DNA of 64,000 bases from JBBRMW01 sp965246845 (GCA_965246845.1 CBDFFR010000008.1:588637-652636), one strand, 5' to 3'. Shown: positions 8,516-16,668, counted from the first letter of the stretch. The notes: generated by a model not told the origin, from the sequence alone. Numbers and translations: made by a program.

Positions 8516-8923
8516 TCACTTCCGCTGCTTCTGACCGGGCTGAACCCGGTTAGTGGCGGGCTTTTCGGGTTCAACCCGGATTGTGGCCGTGTTACGGTCG
8601 ATGTAGGCATTGAGCTTTGCGCCGGGCAACAGATGTTTCCGACATGTAGCCTTGAACTCGTTATTGAGGTGCAGTCGTGCCTGAATACGAAAGCCTGCAT
8701 CATGGATCGGGAGAGCGTTGTCAGATATGCGGTTCTTGAGCTTGCCGCCGTTCTTGTGGCAGCCGATGCGCAGCCGTCCGAGGTTGGGTAGTGCGACCCA
8801 GCCACCCTGTGCTGCTTCTTCTGCAACGCTGGCGAGATATAACTCGACCGCTTGTCGTGCGTGTTCACGGGTGAGACCGCGGACCTGTCGCGAGACATGC
8901 GCGATGCGTTCCGTGTGATTCAT
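8516..8923 (-). CDS. HU/IHF-like DNA-binding protein of the mobile element
   Basis: A 135-residue basic protein with the layout of HU-family proteins: an N-terminal helical pair (MNHTERIAHVSRQVRGLT, then AVELYLASVAEEAAQGG) and the beta-turn VALPNLGRLRIGCHKNGG that matches the LPGFGTF region of HU. The C-terminal half is longer than in HU (usual length near 90) and carries a second basic segment. The start ATG overlaps the stop of the upstream RHH gene (ATGA), so the two are translationally coupled. A helper role in bending DNA at the origin or in the relaxosome is inferred from context. Confidence 0.65.
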   Translation of the reverse strand: MNHTERIAHVSRQVRGLTREHARQAVELYLASVAEEAAQGGWVALPNLGRLRIGCHKNGGKLKNRISDNALPIHDAGFRIQARLHLNNEFKATCRKHLLPGAKLNAYIDRNTATIRVEPEKPATNRVQPGQKQRK

Positions 8924-9381
8924 GGCTTCTCCTTTTTGGTGCTGTTGTTGCTATGGCTGGTATTGCTGCCGACGAGTCCCTGATCGAGTGCGGCTTCAAG
9001 CGCTTTCAGATAGGGTTCTCCGGCGCGACTAGCGAAGGCGAGCGCTTTGTCGTAAATCTCCTTGAAGGTTGGTTGCTGTTGTGCAGTTGCGGTCAGGACC
9101 GGGCTTTGCAACTGCCAGAAGAAACCAAGCATCACCAATTGGTTCCAGAAGAGTTCAGTCTTGGCGTCGGCGATGGTCTCTCGCAATCCACGCTGGAAGT
9201 GGCGGCGCGAGCCGATGATCTCCTCCTCGTTGTCGATGTACAGGCGTATCGCCTCGCGCACCAGATCGGGTACGGTTACTTTGGGTCCGCGCTGGTCGCG
9301 AATTTGCTCCAGCTTGCGCTGCAACTCACTACTAACGTAGACATTCAGCCGCGCCTCAAAACGCTTGTGGTCTGCCATCAT
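8920..9381 (-). CDS. Ribbon-helix-helix protein, probable relaxosome accessory protein
   Basis: A 153-residue protein whose first 55 residues form a ribbon-helix-helix domain (RFEARLNVYVSSELQRKL then VTVPDLVREAIRLYIDN). The rest is helical with a Ser/Asn/Lys-rich tail. ATG pairs at 9381 and 9378 both follow GGAGAG. The open frame extends upstream to 9762, but that part covers the hairpin region and has no ribosome binding site, so the short form is chosen. It is the first gene of the operon with the HU-like, initiator and DnaC-like genes, and the hairpins in front of it are a likely target. MobC/TraY-type function is an inference. Confidence 0.7.
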   Translation of the reverse strand: MMADHKRFEARLNVYVSSELQRKLEQIRDQRGPKVTVPDLVREAIRLYIDNEEEIIGSRRHFQRGLRETIADAKTELFWNQLVMLGFFWQLQSPVLTATAQQQPTFKEIYDKALAFASRAGEPYLKALEAALDQGLVGSNTSHSNNSTKKEKP

Positions 9382-9767
9382 GATCTCTCCTTTCCTGCAC
9401 CTATCCTGATTATCTTTTGCGACTCGTGCCATGCCTCTCGTGCGACTCTGCGCGAACCAGAAATCTGCGTTCGTGTCAGGATGAACACGCAGCACCTGAC
9501 CTGCCCGAAAACCCCGGATACGTGAGCGCCATAGCGCGGGTGGCTGGACGTGGTTATGTGATCTGGCAGGTGACGACACGCCGCGCGGGTAGCGCGGGAG
9601 TGAGCCGCCCCGGCGCGTGAGGGGCGAGGTGTTAACCTCGCAACGGCTGCTGACGCAGACCGTTGACCGCACGCTCTGCGTGCGGGGCGGACGCCTGCCA
9701 GGGCGTCCGCAGTCACGCTGAGCTTGTGAAAAGTGGAAAAATACAGAAACTTCATCACTCATTTCTC
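9382..9767. other. Non-coding region with three tandem perfect hairpins (candidate oriT)
   Basis: The 386 bases between the RHH and relaxase genes contain no convincing gene. Three perfect inverted repeats follow one another: 9624-9641 (7-base stem GCGAGGT, loop GTTA), 9667-9685 (8-base stem CCGCACGC, loop TCT) and 9687-9710 (9-base stem GCGGACGCC, loop TGCCAG). A cluster like this beside a relaxase gene is typical of a transfer origin or single-strand origin. Confidence 0.55.
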
Positions 9768-10562
9768 CTACGAAATATCGAAGCTGATAGAACGGTCACG
9801 GCGTTTTTGTTCAATCTCGCGCTCGCGTGGTGGCGGAACCATAAGCGCCATGTCGATTTTGGGCAGTTCAAGTGTAGGTTCCGGCAGTGTTTCTGGTGCT
9901 TGTTCCTGACCGATTGAGATTGCGAGTCCGTTGTCAATATGGCGTTCCAATTCGCGTCCGATGCGCCAGTCCAAGCCAATCTCCCGATCCAGAATAGAAG
10001 CGAGACTTTGCTCGGCAATGCGGTTCAGATTGGTCTCGCGTTCCAGGCCACCTTTGTTACGCACCACATCGCGTTCTTTGACCATCGGACATTCACGACC
10101 TTCAAGCGTCGGGATAGTTCCTGCACAAAACACATGGGTGTGCAACATCTGCCGACCCGGTGCGTTTGCGTCTGTCGTCTCGCGGTTGTGAATAACGAAA
10201 CTCAGCTCCGGTACAGCGTAATCGCGTGCCTGATGCCAATCTGAAATGGTCTGAACGGTAAGTTCCGCAATCGCTTCGCGGCGTCTTTCTTCTGGTAGCA
10301 ATCTGAGCAAATCTGGATCGGGTGAGACAACGAAGTGATGCGCAAGAATGTATTGCCCCGCGAGTTCACGACTGTGCTGGTACACCTCACGCCATGACTT
10401 CCCCAACCCGCAGTCGTGCCAGCGTTCGTAGCCATTCTCCGGCACGATGTGCTGCGCGTCCTCGCGAAACGTGACGTATTTCAGCAGCGCCTTTAGTCCG
10501 CCGCTGCCGCTGCTATCTGGCTTTTTGTAGCGCCAGGTTGCCATACAAATTGGCTTGCTCAT
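9768..10562 (-). CDS. Relaxase/mobilization protein (HUH-like)
   Basis: A 264-residue protein that probably nicks one strand at the transfer origin. It has the HUH-type metal site HTHVFCAG (His141 and His143), preceded by LAHHFVVSPDPD (residues 74-84) and ELSFVIHNRE, in the order seen in mobilization relaxases and rolling-circle proteins. The N-terminal part (MATWRYKK, GLKALLKYVTFREDAQH) resembles the start of MobP/MobL-like relaxases; a catalytic Tyr is likely in YVTF or GQYI but cannot be fixed. ATG at 10562 is preferred over 10718 because homology-like sequence starts there and AGGA lies upstream. It is shorter than conjugative relaxases and lacks a helicase part, which fits a mobilizable element. 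Confidence 0.7.
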   Translation of the reverse strand: MSKPICMATWRYKKPDSSGSGGLKALLKYVTFREDAQHIVPENGYERWHDCGLGKSWREVYQHSRELAGQYILAHHFVVSPDPDLLRLLPEERRREAIAELTVQTISDWHQARDYAVPELSFVIHNRETTDANAPGRQMLHTHVFCAGTIPTLEGRECPMVKERDVVRNKGGLERETNLNRIAEQSLASILDREIGLDWRIGRELERHIDNGLAISIGQEQAPETLPEPTLELPKIDMALMVPPPREREIEQKRRDRSISFDIS

Positions 10563-10898
10563 CTCTATACCAATCCTACGCGCTGATGATGAATCTAAAA
10601 ACCGCAGAATACCAGCCCTCAGCGCGTTTCTACACCGTTTCTGGACCCATTCTGACCAATTGATTTTGACAATGGCTGTAGCTTTGCGCTGCTGACCTTT
10701 GAAAGTGCGTATGTGCAACCTTCAATCTTGCGCGATCCAGCACAAAATTAGGTGCTTTGGTCCGTCTCGAAAATTGACGTTTATGTCTCTGAAAATCTAC
10801 ACCGAATCTGGACGCTCCTTGGTCAATCGCCGTTTGATACCCTTGTACCTTTAGAGGAACAATAGCTCAACAGCGAAATGCACCGGACCAGGGGTTGA
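10563..10898. other. Divergent intergenic region of the mobile element
   Basis: These 336 bases separate the leftward relaxase from the rightward small gene and must hold the promoters for both. I see no repeat or recognisable regulatory site beyond AGGGG in front of the small gene. An open frame extends the relaxase to 10718 but has atypical sequence. Confidence 0.4.
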
Positions 10899-11147
10899 AT
10901 GTCCCACCAGCAAGCCAGACGGCAGCCTTCCAAAAATGTAATTTACCAAGCACCCACGCACGAGACCATTTCAAGGTTCGTAATCGAGGTTTGTTCGGCA
11001 TTAGGCGTGGAAGAAGACGTCATCTTCAATATAGAAGAAATGCGCAGTGGCTTGACTGAGTTGCTGGAAATTGCCGCTGAAATGGGTGTCAAGCAGGCGA
11101 ACGAAAGTTCGTCGAAGTTACTTGACAGTCCATCAGGTGGGGAGTAA
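10899..11147 (+). CDS. Small hypothetical protein of the mobile element
   Basis: An 82-residue acidic protein with no family that I recognise. The ATG at 10899 follows AGGGG at a five-base spacing. After a basic N-terminus (HQQARRQPSKN) the sequence reads as two or three helices (HETISRFVIEVCSALGV and IEEMRSGLTELLEIAAEMGV) and ends in a Ser-rich tail. It lies just upstream of the serine recombinase on the same strand, 160 bases away, so it may be a recombination directionality factor or regulator; this is only a positional guess. Confidence 0.5.
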   Translation: MSHQQARRQPSKNVIYQAPTHETISRFVIEVCSALGVEEDVIFNIEEMRSGLTELLEIAAEMGVKQANESSSKLLDSPSGGE

Positions 11148-11307
11148 AGTCTGAGGTGCGGGTACAGAAGTGTTGGAACCACCTCTGCACCCTAAGCCGA
11201 TGCACTACGCTAGATAGCGCAGCGACCTCCGACAGACTCTAACGTGTCGGGTGGCGTGTCGCTACCGACTCGTTCTCGCAAGAGTTTCTTTACAAGGAGT
11301 CTGTCAC

Positions 11308-13119
11308 ATGTCCGCTCATGCTTCTGCCCCTCGTGAACGCAATGTTGCTCTCTGCTACGTTCGCCTCTCCGTCGCGCCGCGTGCCTCGAAACTCGCCGAC
11401 AGGAACAAAGCGAAGCGTAACAAAGTTCGACCAACCAAGTCGAAACGCAACACGCTCGACCTCAGTGAAATGCTGGATAGCCCTGAACGTCAACGCGCAA
11501 ATATACAAGCTGCCTGCGACAAGCGTGGGCTCATCCCGGAATTCCATGAAGATGTCGATGGACACCGCTCTGGCACCAGCGAGAAGAACCGCCCTGGTTG
11601 GTTGGCGCTCAAGCAACGCCTGAACGATCCAGATGTTGCAGCAGTAGTCGCCAATGACCTCTCGCGCCTGCACCGCAAGAGCGCCCGCATGAGTGACCTC
11701 CTCGACGTGCTTGCGGAGAACGACATTGCGCTAATTCTTGCTGCGCCCGGTCGCGAAGTAGATACTGCTACGCCGATGGGTCAGATGTTCGTGATGCTGG
11801 CGGCGATGTTCGATGAGTTCTATGCCAAAGACATCTCCATCCGTTCCAAAGACAGCGCTGCACACCGCAGGGAAATGGGTAAAGCGCTTAACCTGCCTTT
11901 CGGTACGCAACGCACTGAAGAAGGCTACCTTGAGCCGTCGGAAGCGGGCGCATGGCTGATGCCGGACGGTCAGCATGAGCCGGGATACGTCGATGATGTT
12001 CCACCTGATGACGCTGCCTTATGGCGCGGATATTATGATTGTGCGCAGCACATGCTGGAAAGCTACGCAGAGAACAAGTTTGGTATCGAGCGCCTTGCTT
12101 ACATGCTTAACCTTGAAGGATGGGCGTTCCGCGACCGCGATGAAATGCCGCGACCTATCGACAAGGATGATGTGCGCCGTGTGGTGCATAACTGGGCAGA
12201 ATACGGTGGTGTGGTGTTAGGCGGAGTCGCTCGCAAGCGTTCCATCTATGAGGTCAATGCCGACACAGTACAACTCAATCCGGAGCGTGCTGTCTTATCA
12301 GTCGAGTTGCTCACAAAAGTGGCGCGTGTTCTGCGCGAACGCGCCTATGAGCCACGCAATCGTGGTGTCAAGCGCGTCACCCACGCATATGCTCTGCATG
12401 GGATGCTCTACTGTGCTCACTGCGAACATTATGCGCTTGAACACGACAATGCGAACCTTCGCTCCAAGTTGTGGGGCAAGACATCCAAAGACAGCCGCTA
12501 TCGACATCAGGAAGGCGTGAAGAGCTGTGGTTGTACCAACCGCTCCGTAACATGCGACGATGTGGAAGATGACGTTGGGCGGTTGCTGCGCCTGATGTGT
12601 GTGCGCGAGGATGTGGTACATATAATGCTCGACCACGCTGCAAACTTCAACGCCCCGGACGAAGCAGAGACGAGTCGCAACATCGAAGTCCAGAAGAAGA
12701 ATGCGCTCGTCCGCTGCCAGCGCCGCATCCAGGCCGCCAAGCGTCTGTTTCGTGATGGTGAGATGGAAGAGGCAGAGTACGACGCCATTCTGCGCGACAC
12801 TGATGAGGAAATACAAGGCTGGGAGCGGATGACCAGCGAGCAAGAGAAGATGGAGTATGAACTTCGTTCCGCCGTAGACATGCTCACACGCCTCTCTGCC
12901 GTGTGGGATGCCGGGAACGCTGAGCAGCGCCAGTCACTTATCAGGAGCCTGTTCATACACGTCATCTTTGACCTTGATGCGCGGCGCATCGTCGACTTCA
13001 AACTGAAGCCGTGGGTCGAACGCTTCATCGAACTGCGTATTCAGGCTGAAAATGTTCCTCTAAACACCAGGGACGTAACATGGCCTCGGCGGGACTCGAA
13101 CCCACGACACGCAGTTTAG
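11308..13119 (+). CDS. Large serine recombinase (site-specific integrase)
   Basis: A 603-residue resolvase/invertase-type integrase that should cut and join the element at its attachment site. The catalytic domain contains CYVRLS with the nucleophilic Ser near residue 21, followed by DVDGHRSGTSEKNRPGW, DLSRLHRKS and MGQMFVMLAAMFDEFYAKD. A recombinase domain, a zinc ribbon (YCAHCEHY with GCTNRSVTC) and a long coiled coil (about 450-540) complete the large serine recombinase pattern. The ATG at 11308 has AAGGAG nine bases before it; the upstream in-frame ATG at 11251 has none. The last 13 codons (end PRRDSNPRHAV) are antisense to the tRNA-Arg 3' half, so the frame crosses the attachment site. 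Confidence 0.9.
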   Translation: MSAHASAPRERNVALCYVRLSVAPRASKLADRNKAKRNKVRPTKSKRNTLDLSEMLDSPERQRANIQAACDKRGLIPEFHEDVDGHRSGTSEKNRPGWLALKQRLNDPDVAAVVANDLSRLHRKSARMSDLLDVLAENDIALILAAPGREVDTATPMGQMFVMLAAMFDEFYAKDISIRSKDSAAHRREMGKALNLPFGTQRTEEGYLEPSEAGAWLMPDGQHEPGYVDDVPPDDAALWRGYYDCAQHMLESYAENKFGIERLAYMLNLEGWAFRDRDEMPRPIDKDDVRRVVHNWAEYGGVVLGGVARKRSIYEVNADTVQLNPERAVLSVELLTKVARVLRERAYEPRNRGVKRVTHAYALHGMLYCAHCEHYALEHDNANLRSKLWGKTSKDSRYRHQEGVKSCGCTNRSVTCDDVEDDVGRLLRLMCVREDVVHIMLDHAANFNAPDEAETSRNIEVQKKNALVRCQRRIQAAKRLFRDGEMEEAEYDAILRDTDEEIQGWERMTSEQEKMEYELRSAVDMLTRLSAVWDAGNAEQRQSLIRSLFIHVIFDLDARRIVDFKLKPWVERFIELRIQAENVPLNTRDVTWPRRDSNPRHAV

Positions 13120-13153
13120 GAAACTGCTGTTCTATCCTCTGAACTACGAGGCC
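13081..13153 (-). tRNA. tRNA-Arg (anticodon CCT)
   Basis: Read on the minus strand the gene begins GGCCTCGTAGTTCAGAGGAT and folds into a complete cloverleaf. The acceptor stem GGCCTCG pairs with CGAGGCC, the anticodon stem GCAGT/ACTGC holds the loop TTCCTAA with anticodon CCT, and the T arm has GTTCGAGTC. The discriminator is A and CCA is not encoded. The element's recombinase frame overlaps the 3' half on the other strand, which marks this tRNA as the insertion site. Confidence 0.95.
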
Positions 13154-13244
13154 AATCTACCCGAATTATAGCGGGGCGGGCGCTTACTGTACAGACTTCG
13201 TTCAGCTTGCCGTCGTGCGTCCGCGTTGATATTGCGGTGGATTA

Positions 13245-14633
13245 TCAGGGTGTAGTGCTGGTCGGCTGGAAGAAAGAAAGTTGTTGAATGCTCATGCCCC
13301 CTGCGCCCTGTACCACAACGCGCCGCGCGCCCGCCGCCCGATCAAGGACGGGGCTGCCATCAGCAGGCAATTGGAGTGTAAACGCCCCCGGCGCAGTCAC
13401 ATCCAGCGCGACGGGGGCGAGATTTGGGAGCGGACGCCCTTCACTATCGAGTAGAGTAAGCGTGTAGCGCCCCGCCTGCGCCGCCGTGAATTCGACCGTC
13501 GCGCCGCCGATGCTATGCTGCAAGGCAACCTGTACGGGCAAATCATCGCAGCCGGGAGCCACGCCGGGCAGCCCGGTCATAATTGAATTCGTGACAACGA
13601 CCACGCTCAGTTTGAGGACCGCTTTGGCGCAGCCCGGATTCGCACTCACATCGGGCAGGATCGTCAGGTCCCATAACCTGAATTCATCGCCCCGGAAATC
13701 GCGCGCCTCTTGCAACGATTCGCCATTCGGCAGCACATTGAAATCGATCACGAACGGCGCGTCGCTGGTTTGGATGAAGCCCGGCGCGGGTTTGCTCAAA
13801 TTATTGAAATAAATCGTCTCTTTCACAAGACCGTCAAAATTGACCCAGGCGGTGCTGTTGTATTCATCCCACCAGCCGAACGAAAACGAGCCGCGCACAG
13901 TGATCGTCTTGCCCGGTTCGAGATTTTCGATGCGGCTGCTCAGGTCCGCGCGCGGCGCAGTCGTGAAATCGTCCTTGAACCACGCCCAGTTGAACGCGCC
14001 GGAGTCCGTCGTGCCGTTGTTTTTGATGCCTATCGAGACGGTGAAGATTTGCCCTGGTGACGGTTTCGAGGGCAGGAAGCGCAGACTCGTCACGGAAAGA
14101 TCGACATCCGATTCCGGTCTGCGCACGACGAGCAGGACCAGCACGACGAGGACGATCAGCAGCGCCGCCGCGCCCGCCACCGCCGCCAGCCTGCCCCCTT
14201 GCAGGAACTCCCGCGCGCCGCCGACCGGACGCGACGCCGGGGGTGCATCCAGCCGCGTGAGTTTGGTTGCGCCTTCCGCACCCTCGCGCAGCAGCGGCCA
14301 GGGCAACCCGGACAGATCGCCCGCGCGGTCGAGCCGCAGCCGCAATGTAAGGCCACCCGCCCCGGCGCGTGTCAGGCTCGTCGTATACGCATATTTGATG
14401 CTGTCGCTCAGGATCGCACCAAACAGCTTTTCGCGCGCGGCTTTGAGGGCGGCCTCGCGGCCTTTCGCATCGACACCGCGCCCGGCCAATGCGTCGTTCA
14501 AGTCCGCCAGTTCCGCGAAACCGAGCGGCGCGTCGATCTCTTCGGAAGCCGTGCCAGCGGGCGAATCCAGCACGGTCACGCGATATTTACCGCTTTCCAG
14601 CGCTTCCAGCGAGAGATCGAACATCGCGCCCAT
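13245..14633 (-). CDS. CHAT-prodomain-like membrane protein with CARDB-like domain
   Basis: A 462-residue protein in two halves. The first 130 residues (MFDLSLEALESGKYRVTVLD, SPAGTASEEI, then LTLRLRLDRAGDLSGLPWPL) closely resemble the region that precedes the caspase-like CHAT protease domain in bacterial CHAT proteins. Instead of a protease there is a single membrane segment (about 150-172), then an extracellular CARDB-like domain (VDLSVTSLRFLPSKPSPGQ, IGIKNNGTTDSGAF) and a beta-rich C-terminal module. It starts nine bases after the prfB stop and is probably cotranscribed with it. Function is unknown; a sensor or scaffold at the cell surface is a guess. ATG at 14624 is a second possible start. 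Confidence 0.65.
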   Translation of the reverse strand: MGAMFDLSLEALESGKYRVTVLDSPAGTASEEIDAPLGFAELADLNDALAGRGVDAKGREAALKAAREKLFGAILSDSIKYAYTTSLTRAGAGGLTLRLRLDRAGDLSGLPWPLLREGAEGATKLTRLDAPPASRPVGGAREFLQGGRLAAVAGAAALLIVLVVLVLLVVRRPESDVDLSVTSLRFLPSKPSPGQIFTVSIGIKNNGTTDSGAFNWAWFKDDFTTAPRADLSSRIENLEPGKTITVRGSFSFGWWDEYNSTAWVNFDGLVKETIYFNNLSKPAPGFIQTSDAPFVIDFNVLPNGESLQEARDFRGDEFRLWDLTILPDVSANPGCAKAVLKLSVVVVTNSIMTGLPGVAPGCDDLPVQVALQHSIGGATVEFTAAQAGRYTLTLLDSEGRPLPNLAPVALDVTAPGAFTLQLPADGSPVLDRAAGARRVVVQGAGGMSIQQLSFFQPTSTTP

Positions 14634-14642
14634 GGTTGTGTT

Positions 14643-15735
14643 CTAGACCGCCGTTCCGACGCGGGATTTCAGATAGGCTTCCATGAATCCATCCAGATCG
14701 CCATCGAGGACTGCCCCGGTCTGGCTCGTCTCGTAATCGGTACGGTGGTCCTTGACCATCTGGTACGGCTGTAGCACGTAGGAGCGAATCTGGTTGCCCC
14801 AACCCATCTCGACGTGTTCACCGCGCAGCTTGAGCATTTCCTCTTCCTGCTTTTGCAGTTCGAGCGCGAGCAGCCGGGCGCGCAAGACAGCCATTGCGGT
14901 TTCGAGGTTTTGCAGGCGGCTGCGCTCGTTCTGGCAGGAGACGACCAGCCCGCTTGGGTGATGCGTGATGCGGATTGCGGTTTCGTTCTTCTGCACGTTC
15001 TGGCCGCCCGCGCCGCTTGACCGGAAGGTGTCAATCGTGATGTCCTGCGCCGGGATGTCGATCTCGATGGCGTTCTTCACATCCGGGATCACTTCGCACA
15101 GCACGAACGAGGTATGGCGGCGCTTGTTCGCGTCGAAGGGGCTGATCCGCACGAGGCGATGCACGCCGCGCTCGGATTGCAGGAAGCCATACGCATAGGT
15201 CCCCTTGATGCTGACCGTCACGCTCTTGATCCCGGCCTCTTCGCCATCCATCTGGTCCACGATTTCGGCTTTGAATTTGTGCCGTTCCGACCAGCGCAGG
15301 AAGGTTCGCAGGAGCATCATCGCCCAATCCTGCGCTTCGGTGCCGCCTGCGCCCGCGTGCAGCGAGAGGATCGCGTTTTCGCTATCGTATTTACCGCTCA
15401 TCAGCGCTGTAAAAGACATCGCATCGACGGCGGTTTGTAAGCCGGTGACTTCCCCGTTAAGTTCCTCGAAGAGCGATTCGTCGCCTAATTCCGCGAGTTC
15501 GAGCGCATCGTCGAGCGATTTTCGCATCGCCTGCCAGCGCTCGATCTCGGCGCGCAATTCGGAGAGGCGCTGCATGATCGTTTGCGCGGCGCGCGGGTCA
15601 TCCCAGAAATTTGATCCGGCGGCCTGCGCTTCCAGATCGGCAGCTTCGGTTATTTTGCTCGCGAGGTCAAAGCCGCACCGTGAGGTTGGCAATCGTCTCG
15701 CGCATCGCGTTCAGGCGGGCAATCAATTCTTCCAT
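14643..15735 (-). CDS. prfB: Peptide chain release factor 2, with programmed +1 frameshift
   Basis: Release factor 2 ends translation at UGA and UAA codons. The downstream frame has the codon-recognition region with SPF (ISPFDANKRRHTSF) and the catalytic GGQ loop (SSGAGGQNVQKNE). The gene starts at ATG 15735 (MEELIARLNAMRETIANLTV) and meets an in-frame TGA at 15669-15667 after the codon CTT; reading continues in the +1 frame as DLASKITEAADLEAQ. The junction CTTTGAC is the classical RF2 autoregulatory site, at which low RF2 favours frameshifting. The total is about 363 residues, the usual length. The Shine-Dalgarno-like stimulator before the slip site is weak (GTGCGG). Confidence 0.95.
15667..15672 (-). 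promoter_or_regulatory. prfB programmed frameshift site (CTT TGA)
   Basis: The slippery CTT codon at 15672-15670 is followed by TGA at 15669-15667 and C. The upstream frame from ATG 15735 stays open to this point and the downstream RF2 frame begins with GAC, so a +1 slip rebuilds the full protein. This is the known feedback device of RF2 genes. Confidence 0.9.
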
Positions 15736-15809
15736 TGTCAATCCGTTCTCAATTACAAACCAATGGGCGTTATTGTACTGGAAACGGCGAATGATTGAAA
15801 GTTCACATG

Positions 15810-16227
15810 CTATTTTGGGGGATGCCAACCGACCTTGACCCACTCAGCCCGGATACTGACTGCATGATTGTTGTTCATTTGCAGGAGCGACACAGTTGCG
15901 CGACCACAGGGAGTCAGGCCAATAATGTACAAGCCATCCTTGCTCCAAATAAAATGTTGTTTCCATTGTTCTCGACGCGGATTAAACAATCCAATAGTTA
16001 AACCAGTTTTAGGATCTTCTGCGTGCGTATTCACTCCCTTGTAGCTATTGCACGTCCGGCACGCCAACCAGAGATTTTCCTCCTCATCCGATCCACCTTT
16101 GGCTAATGAGATGATATGATCAATCTCAAGTGGGTATGTACACATACTTTTGCAAGCTCAGGCAATATCCGCATTGCTCATTGGCCTGCTTGCGAACACG
16201 GCGTTTGACCGCATCGGAAATACTCAA
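15810..16227 (-). pseudogene. HNH endonuclease, interrupted by one frameshift
   Basis: An HNH-type nuclease of about 138 residues. The N-terminal part reads SISDAVKRRVRKQANEQCGYCLSL in one frame and then PLEIDHIISLAKGGSDEEEN with LWLACRTCNSYKG in the next, so a single-base change at about 16131 breaks it. The zinc Cys pairs (CGYC, CRTC) and the catalytic DH are present, and the tail (GLFNPRREQWKQHF to WVKVGWHPPK) matches a family that is common in Cyanobacteria and Chloroflexota. A TTG start at 16227 overlaps the stop of the upstream gene (TTGA), which suggests coupling. The break may be real decay or a base-call error. Confidence 0.8.
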
Positions 16228-16613
16228 GACTCAAGCGGTCCACGTAAACCCCGTCGCACTGCCTCGGCTAAAGCGAACGCTTTATTTAGCAATCCTTCTT
16301 TGTACACTTCCATAAGCCCCCACATCTCTCTGGACTCACTATCTGATAACTCCAGCCCGGATTGTTGCTTCTCAAATAGCTCGATATAGCGGCTGTTCTG
16401 GTCTTCATCCATCATCGATTCAGCAACAAGCATCACCTGCTCGTCGGACCAACCTGGGATAATTCGTTGCAACTCGTCCGCTTGATCGAGAGGAGCTGCG
16501 CTTTCAAGCGTATCGAGCATCACCTCTGCTACAGAGCGCCTTGTGTTACTCGCGCGGCGTTCAATCTGGCGATAGGTTTCATCAGGAAGCGTAAGGGTGA
16601 TTTGCGTACTCAT
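16224..16613 (-). CDS. RHH-like partner protein of the HNH endonuclease
   Basis: A 129-residue acidic protein. Its N-terminus (MSTQITLTLPDETYRQIERR, then TRRSVAEVMLDTLES) resembles a ribbon-helix-helix or antitoxin-like domain. The remainder (IIPGWSDEQVMLVAESMMDED, LELSDSESREMWGLMEVYKE) is helical and has no function known to me. ATG at 16613 follows a good GGAGG at six bases; a longer open frame to 16727 has none. Its stop overlaps the HNH start, and from memory such pairs recur in Cyanobacteria and Chloroflexota. A toxin-antitoxin or mobile homing role is possible but not shown. Confidence 0.7.
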   Translation of the reverse strand: MSTQITLTLPDETYRQIERRASNTRRSVAEVMLDTLESAAPLDQADELQRIIPGWSDEQVMLVAESMMDEDQNSRYIELFEKQQSGLELSDSESREMWGLMEVYKEGLLNKAFALAEAVRRGLRGPLES

Positions 16614-16668
16614 GTCGGCCTCCAATTGTGTCCCTGAATTATACAGCGTGTTCTGGAACAGGACGTCA

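Larger units (their letters stand above)
6600..13119. mobile_element. Integrative mobilizable element at the 3' end of tRNA-Arg(CCT)
   Basis: A run of only plasmid-type genes lies between ordinary genes: DnaC-like loader, replication initiator, HU-like protein, RHH protein, relaxase, small unknown protein and large serine recombinase. The right edge is the 3' end of tRNA-Arg(CCT): the recombinase frame ends inside the tRNA gene. The left edge is a guess; I find no repeat of the tRNA 3' end between 1 and 6.7 kb, so the junction may be just left of the DnaC-like gene, or farther left with the first 6.6 kb as cargo. No type IV secretion, partition, toxin or resistance genes are visible, so it would depend on a helper for transfer. 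Confidence 0.7.

Noticed and set aside
9382..9762. Upstream extension of the RHH protein
   Set aside because: It would put the three hairpins in coding sequence and has no ribosome binding site, whereas GGAGAG stands before 9381.
15736..15809. A promoter for prfB with TACAAT
   Set aside because: A TACAAT box is present but no -35 match at good spacing was found, so I did not list it.
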